A stretch of DNA of 36,266 nt from a virus. Both the position numbers and the translations under genes were made by a program. This document shows, piece by piece, positions 32,870-36,266 of the stretch (the first letter of the stretch is position 1; the number at the start of each line of letters is the position of its first letter). Below the pieces are notes generated by a model. It saw only the letters and a program-made list of their open reading frames with translations. It did no database searches and was not told the origin of the DNA. The stretch is taken from IMG/VR virus record IMGVR_UViG_3300009488_000041, positions 1 to 36,266 of that record. One strand, 5' to 3'.

Positions 32870-33127
32870 TCAATTCAGAATATCTGTAATGGGTGTATTT
32901 AGAATTTTCTTGTTATTAGTCTTTTTGGCGAATGTAATAACAAGTTCCCGAATCTTCATAATTCCGCCAAAGTGATGTTTAACAAGTGATTTACTACAGT
33001 TTGCCTCTCTAGCTATATCAATAAGAGTCATTCTAAACAATCCTTTTTCATGGACACAGCGAAGAATACAAGCGAAAAGCAAATCACGGCGTTCGTGTTG
33101 AGACATATACTTATTTTCTGTAAACAT
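32870..33127 (-). CDS. TetR-type HTH protein without ligand domain
   Basis: 85 residues from ATG 33127, chosen because AGAGGA lies about 9 bases upstream; it overlaps the upstream gene by 17 bases. SQHERRDLLFACILRCVHEK, then GLFRMTLIDIAREANCSKSL and VKHHFGGIMKIREL, matches the TetR N-terminal three-helix DNA-binding domain, including the K-x-x-x-YxHF-like turn. The C-terminal regulatory domain of normal TetR proteins (about 200 residues) is absent. It may be a minimal phage repressor or activator. Confidence 0.66.
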   Translation of the reverse strand: MFTENKYMSQHERRDLLFACILRCVHEKGLFRMTLIDIAREANCSKSLVKHHFGGIMKIRELVITFAKKTNNKKILNTPITDILN

Positions 33128-33494
33128 TATGGAATTCCTCTTGATTTTTAACAAAACTACCTATCCCTGAGTTTTGTTTAACAATATTGATGAAATTTTG
33201 TTGGGCTTGGTCATTTTTATTTTTGAAATCAAATTTCCAATCAGGGTTTTTAATTTCAAGGGCTGTAAACACACCATAGGTATGACCACATGGGCACTTT
33301 ATAGGTGTTATACCTATTAGATCGGAACTTTTAAATACGGTATTGATTTGATGTGAATCATTACCGAGTCCAAAACGTATGGGTGTTCCAGTAGTTGGAT
33401 TTGGTAGCGTTCCTGAATTATTTCGCATAAGAAAAGAGTTAAATTTGGATAAGGAATGAATTCTTATCCATGATAGTAGCTGTCGTTCTGTCAT
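33111..33494 (-). CDS. VRR-NUC-like nuclease
   Basis: 127 residues. RNNSGTLPNPTTGTPIRFGL, SSDLIGITPI with the metal-binding Asp, GVFTALEIKNPDW with the E-x-K pair, and DQAQQNFINIVKQNSGIGSF fit the VRR-NUC (PD-(D/E)xK) order. A CPCGH insertion sits before the catalytic strand. VRR-NUC enzymes cut branched DNA, and phage versions are commonly next to an SF2 helicase, as here (4-base overlap). It probably acts in recombination or in resolving replication intermediates. Confidence 0.75.
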   Translation of the reverse strand: MTERQLLSWIRIHSLSKFNSFLMRNNSGTLPNPTTGTPIRFGLGNDSHQINTVFKSSDLIGITPIKCPCGHTYGVFTALEIKNPDWKFDFKNKNDQAQQNFINIVKQNSGIGSFVKNQEEFHNVYRK

Positions 33495-35104
33495 GATGTC
33501 ACCTTTTGTAACTTCGTAATTATTTGATCCAATTTATTACCACCTAATGATTGAGCTTCTAAAATACTAACACCTGTGAGAGTATAGAAAATCCTATAAA
33601 TCTGACTATCTGAATTACCTATGAATTTTAGATTGCCCGCCCATTGAGTAATCATATCACGTAGTATATTTTGTTTGTCTCTTCGAACCCTTTGTTTTTT
33701 CAAAGCTGATAATCTTATTATTTCTCCTTTGTTTCTTGGTGGTGGAGGTGGATTGTCAATTCTTTGTCTTTTTTTTCTTAATTCTTTTATTGAATCGATA
33801 TGTAATTCTGTTAAATCCCCTTGTATTTGTTTAATTGTGGGCCTAGTATCCTTTGTTTTAGTAGCACCGCAATATGGGCATTCAGATAATTGAGAATCAT
33901 ATGGGGAGAAACACTCCATACATATGGTTATTCCTAGGAAAAGATCATGATTTGTTTTTTTTCTTTTTGATTCGAGACTCCATTGTCTAAACATATCTGG
34001 AAGTCCATGTCGCATAACATTTCCAACATGATCGAGAATTATTGCATTTTTTTTATTTTCTGCAATTCGTAAACCTCGACCAAATTGTTGCATATAGAGA
34101 TTTAATGATGCGGTCGGTCTTAAAAAACTAATACATCCGACACTAGGTAAGTCGTATCCTTCACCAAAAACATCAACATTTACTAATTGGAGTAAATTTC
34201 CTGATTTTAATCTTTTTGATGCATTTACCCTATCTCTAATGGGTGTTTTTGCAGTGACCAACATTGCAGGTATACCTGCACTATTATATTTTTTAGTTGC
34301 AATTTTTGCTGATTCTACATTAGCACAAAATGTTAACCCTCTTCTACCATCGGCATATCTTAGGTAATGTTTAATTGCGTCCCCTGTGATTGTTGATTGT
34401 TCAATAGCTTTTGCTAATTGTGCCCTTATAAAATCTCCAGAATTGGTAAGAGCAACCTTTGATAAATCTAGATTTGATGGTGGGCAAAAAATTCTATATG
34501 GTGTCAAAAATCCCATATCGGTTAAGTCTACCAATGATGGTCCAATAAGCATAGTATTGAAAAGACCATCATTGGTAGATCCAAGACCATATTTGTCTTG
34601 TCTAGTTGGTGTAGCAGTAACGCCAAGTCCATTGGCATTAGAAAATGATTGGAGTACTTTACCCCATTTATTTTTCTTCAATACATGATGAGCTTCGTCA
34701 ATGATCCACATTTTAATTTTTTTAGCCCATTGTTGATAGTCAACTTTGTCAAGACGCCTTAATAAAGTATCGACACCTGCGATAGTTGTTGTTGAATAAG
34801 GATCGATATATGATTTTTGAAAATTTTCGATTTGAAGTGTTGAGAATTCTTTAATGAGACTATTGGATGTGAGTATGTTGTGTCCTATCCCTATTGCTGC
34901 AAGGCTGAGAGAGATTTGACCGATTAATTCTTGTCGATGAGCAATAATGACTTGATGTTGAGTTGTATTATCAGCAATGATTGATGATAATACAATAGTT
35001 TTGCCGCCTCCCGTTGGCAATACGTACAGTACAGCTTTATTTCCTGAGTGCCAAGACTGATAAATCCTATGTTTATCATTAAGTTGGAACGATCTTAATT
35101 TCAT
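33491..35104 (-). CDS. SF2 DEAD/DEAH-type helicase with zinc ribbon
   Basis: 537 residues. Motif I PTGGGKT at 30-36, motif Ia AHRQEL, motif II DEAH at 136-139, motif III TATPTR, then the second RecA domain with LTFCANVESA and motif VI QQFGRGLR. A C-terminal CMEC ... CPYC zinc ribbon follows at about 400-420, then a basic region (KKRQRIDNPPPPPRNKGE). This layout matches phage helicases that act in replication or recombination. It leads a three-gene leftward operon with the nuclease and HTH protein; AGAGGA precedes the ATG. Confidence 0.86.
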   Translation of the reverse strand: MKLRSFQLNDKHRIYQSWHSGNKAVLYVLPTGGGKTIVLSSIIADNTTQHQVIIAHRQELIGQISLSLAAIGIGHNILTSNSLIKEFSTLQIENFQKSYIDPYSTTTIAGVDTLLRRLDKVDYQQWAKKIKMWIIDEAHHVLKKNKWGKVLQSFSNANGLGVTATPTRQDKYGLGSTNDGLFNTMLIGPSLVDLTDMGFLTPYRIFCPPSNLDLSKVALTNSGDFIRAQLAKAIEQSTITGDAIKHYLRYADGRRGLTFCANVESAKIATKKYNSAGIPAMLVTAKTPIRDRVNASKRLKSGNLLQLVNVDVFGEGYDLPSVGCISFLRPTASLNLYMQQFGRGLRIAENKKNAIILDHVGNVMRHGLPDMFRQWSLESKRKKTNHDLFLGITICMECFSPYDSQLSECPYCGATKTKDTRPTIKQIQGDLTELHIDSIKELRKKRQRIDNPPPPPRNKGEIIRLSALKKQRVRRDKQNILRDMITQWAGNLKFIGNSDSQIYRIFYTLTGVSILEAQSLGGNKLDQIITKLQKVTS

Positions 35105-35126
35105 AATTTATAAAAATCCTCTGTTT

Positions 35127-35155
35127 AAATTATTTTTTCTTGACTTGAAGAACAA
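35127..35155 (-). promoter_or_regulatory. Promoter of the helicase operon
   Basis: On the minus strand TTGTTC, 17 bases, TAATTT, about 22 bases upstream of the helicase ATG. Matches are moderate (4 of 6 each). It overlaps the rightward promoter, so the two may exclude each other. Confidence 0.4.
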
Positions 35156-35168
35156 TATAAGCTAAAAC
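35140..35168 (+). promoter_or_regulatory. Rightward promoter before the structured region and early operon
   Basis: TTGACT (5 of 6), 17 bases, TAAAAC (4 of 6). It points into the GC-rich structured stretch and the early operon. Confidence 0.45.
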
Positions 35169-35436
35169 TTAAACCCAGTCAAGAGGGATTCTTGGAAAAG
35201 TCACTTGATTGGGTTTAAATAGCACGGGGAAGTGCGGAGTGGCCGCACGGTGTATCCGCAACTGCATACCGCCAACCTTTCTAACACAGTATAGGCTAGG
35301 GCGCGGACTGGAAAGCATTGCAATGGCGGGGATCACATCCCGCTCCCTGGTTTAAGCCTTTGGATGAGTAGATTGATATGGAGGGCCTTGTGGACGGTAT
35401 CACCGTGACACATTTAAGTTCCCGGTCTACTCATCC
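35169..35436 (+). ncRNA. Candidate structured non-coding RNA or long structured leader
   Basis: No gene is visible from 35105 to 35520. The stretch holds several stems: TTAAACCCAGTCAAG (35169-35183) with CTTGATTGGGTTTAA (35204-35218), whose one mismatch is a G-U pair in plus-strand RNA; GTGCGG/CCGCAC (35232-35248); GCGGGGAT/ATCCCGC (35326-35343); and an outer GGATGAGTAGA/TCTACTCATCC (35362-35436) enclosing ACGGT-ATC-ACCGT. GC is 62% in 35221-35280 and 55% in 35281-35340 in an AT-rich genome, a usual sign of structural RNA. I could not fold it as tRNA, tmRNA or a known riboswitch. It could be a regulatory RNA, a packaging or origin element, or an early-operon leader. Confidence 0.5.
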
Positions 35437-35520
35437 TCTCCTCGTATTGCTAGATATTGGAAGGTAGACCATAGTGAAAGAGGGAAACACTTGTGATTAG
35501 ACATTTCGAAGGGGTCCCCT

Positions 35521-35802
35521 GTGATTTCGAAGGCGCGTTGTTTTATCGTGTCAGGTACAATCTTGGAAGGGGTGTTTTTGGGGATGGATTGTATCTGTAT
35601 GCACAAGGATCTAGTGGTTTTTTGTATCGGTTTTGTTGAGCACAGAGGGGAGAAAAGACCTTGGCGAGTTTATCTTGGGCCTTTTCATAAGAAGGGTCAG
35701 AAAGACACTCGTTATTTCAAGAGTTTTAGAAGTGCTGCGAGATATTTTCGGGAGTTGGGGCGAAAGGCTTTGTTTTCTTCAAGAGTAAAGACATATTTAT
35801 AA
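35521..35802 (+). CDS. Small basic hypothetical protein, paralogue of 2767 gene
   Basis: 93 residues from GTG 35521 with AAGGGG 6 bases upstream. ATG 35584 (72 residues), with GGGG just before it, is an alternative. The C-terminal half is very basic, and its WRVYL, YFKSFRSAARYFREL and KALFSSRVK blocks align with the protein at 2767-2997. It is the first gene after the structured region and probably the first of the early operon. Function unknown. Confidence 0.58.
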   Translation: MISKARCFIVSGTILEGVFLGMDCICMHKDLVVFCIGFVEHRGEKRPWRVYLGPFHKKGQKDTRYFKSFRSAARYFRELGRKALFSSRVKTYL

Positions 35803-35819
35803 TTTTAAAGGGAAAAGAA

Positions 35820-36266
35820 ATGAAAATCACATTTGATCCATCCAACTTAGATGATTGGTTAGCTGTACAAGAGATTATGGAGTTAACATCAGTACTTGAA
35901 TCAGTACCTACAGCTGCATCAGCAATGCAACCACCTACAGCTGCATCAGCAATGCAAGTTGTTGTACCGATACAGACGGCAGTACCAATGGTGCCATGTG
36001 ATGCTAGTGGTGCGCCATGGAATCCACGATTTCACACAGATAGCAAAAACAAGACTAATAAAGGATTTTGGAAAAGAAGGAAAGGGGCATCTGTAGAAGA
36101 ATATGATGCGTTTGCGAAATCATTTACAACTATAACAATACCGGCTCCACCTGCATCCATAGCTCCACCTGCATCCATAGCTCCACCTGCATCCATAGCT
36201 CCACCTGCATCCATAGCTCCACCTGCATCCATAGCTCCACCTGCATCCATAGCTCCACCTGCATCC
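35820..36266 (+). CDS. N-terminal part of Pro/Ala-rich early phage protein (cut by window end)
   Basis: 149 codons from ATG 35820 (AAAGGGAAAAG upstream) to the edge. After a helical start there are two PTAASAMQ repeats, then a conserved block with GAPWNPRFHTDSKNKTNKGF and WKRRKGASVEEYDAF. Its G-x-PW-x-xRxH...K..GxWxxRRG pattern is shared by early proteins of many phages in my memory. An Ala-Pro-Pro-Ala-Ser-Ile linker encoded by an 18-bp repeat follows. In relatives such a linker leads to a C-terminal helix like the one at bases 91-218 of this window. The role is unknown; it lies next to replication genes. Confidence 0.75.
   Translation, partial: MKITFDPSNLDDWLAVQEIMELTSVLESVPTAASAMQPPTAASAMQVVVPIQTAVPMVPCDASGAPWNPRFHTDSKNKTNKGFWKRRKGASVEEYDAFAKSFTTITIPAPPASIAPPASIAPPASIAPPASIAPPASIAPPASIAPPAS
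35907..35957 (+). repeat. 24-bp direct repeat in the Pro/Ala-rich gene
   Basis: The 24-base unit starting CCTACAGCTGCATCAGC occurs at 35907-35930 and 35934-35957, identical copies with a 27-bp period, encoding PTAASAMQ twice. Confidence 0.9.
36144..36266 (+). repeat. 18-bp tandem repeat running into the window end
   Basis: Seven copies of GCTCCACCTGCATCCATA, the last one 15 bases long and cut by the edge, encode Ala-Pro-Pro-Ala-Ser-Ile. It contains the CACCTG of the repeat at the window start, so one may have evolved from the other. Confidence 0.95.

Noticed and set aside
35362-35436. Possible tRNA with GGATGAG acceptor stem
   Set aside because: The stem pairs well, but there is no T-arm with a TTCRA loop, no D-arm and no anticodon stem in place; kept only as part of the structured region.

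Overview
This window looks like a nearly complete genome of a tailed phage (siphovirus-like, lambda/P22-type head and tail genes) of a Gram-negative bacterium. It is AT-rich. The Gram-negative host is inferred from two Sec-exported products, one of which ends in an outer-membrane autotransporter beta-barrel. The two window ends fall in low-complexity repeats of what is probably one Pro/Ala-rich gene (N-terminal part 35820-36266, C-terminal part 1-218). The sequence was therefore probably circular or circularly permuted and was opened inside a repeat. A direct join is out of frame, so some repeat sequence is missing.

Layout. (1) Rightward early operon, about 35.5 kb through the window ends to 5.3 kb: a small paralogous protein, the Pro/Ala-rich protein, a family B DNA polymerase, then about ten small unknown genes. 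These include a tandemly duplicated Cys-motif module, a two-helix membrane protein and a divergent GIY-YIG-like protein. (2) Leftward structural operon, 29.6 to 5.3 kb, read from a strong promoter-like site at 29.62-29.64 kb: small and large terminase, DUF4055 portal, a small membrane protein, Mu F/SPP1 gp7-like minor head protein, scaffold, P22-like coat, connectors, gp10-like protein, tail terminator, tail tube, frameshifted tail chaperones, tape measure, tail tip proteins (M-, DUF1833-, K- and J-like) and two tail fibre proteins. (3) Origin region, 29.6-30.3 kb: 13 copies of GCCACAGGT arranged as a mirror-symmetric array around an AT-rich centre. It is followed by a ribbon-helix-helix regulator and a primase-helicase. 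(4) Leftward operon 35.1-32.9 kb: SF2 helicase, VRR-NUC nuclease and a TetR-type HTH protein. (5) A GC-rich, strongly structured gene-free stretch at 35.17-35.44 kb that may encode a non-coding RNA.

The most unusual parts are as follows. A 930-residue autotransporter lies among the head-tail connector genes with its own promoter and terminator-like signals, next to a second secreted protein. The symmetric iteron origin resembles a plasmid replicon. Three consecutive long stem-loops, two of them mutually exclusive, lie between the minor head and scaffold genes. The fourth is the GC-rich candidate RNA. I found no recognisable endolysin, integrase or tRNA. Several very short membrane-protein genes (51-52 codons) that simple length cut-offs would miss lie in the late operon and are the only visible holin candidates.
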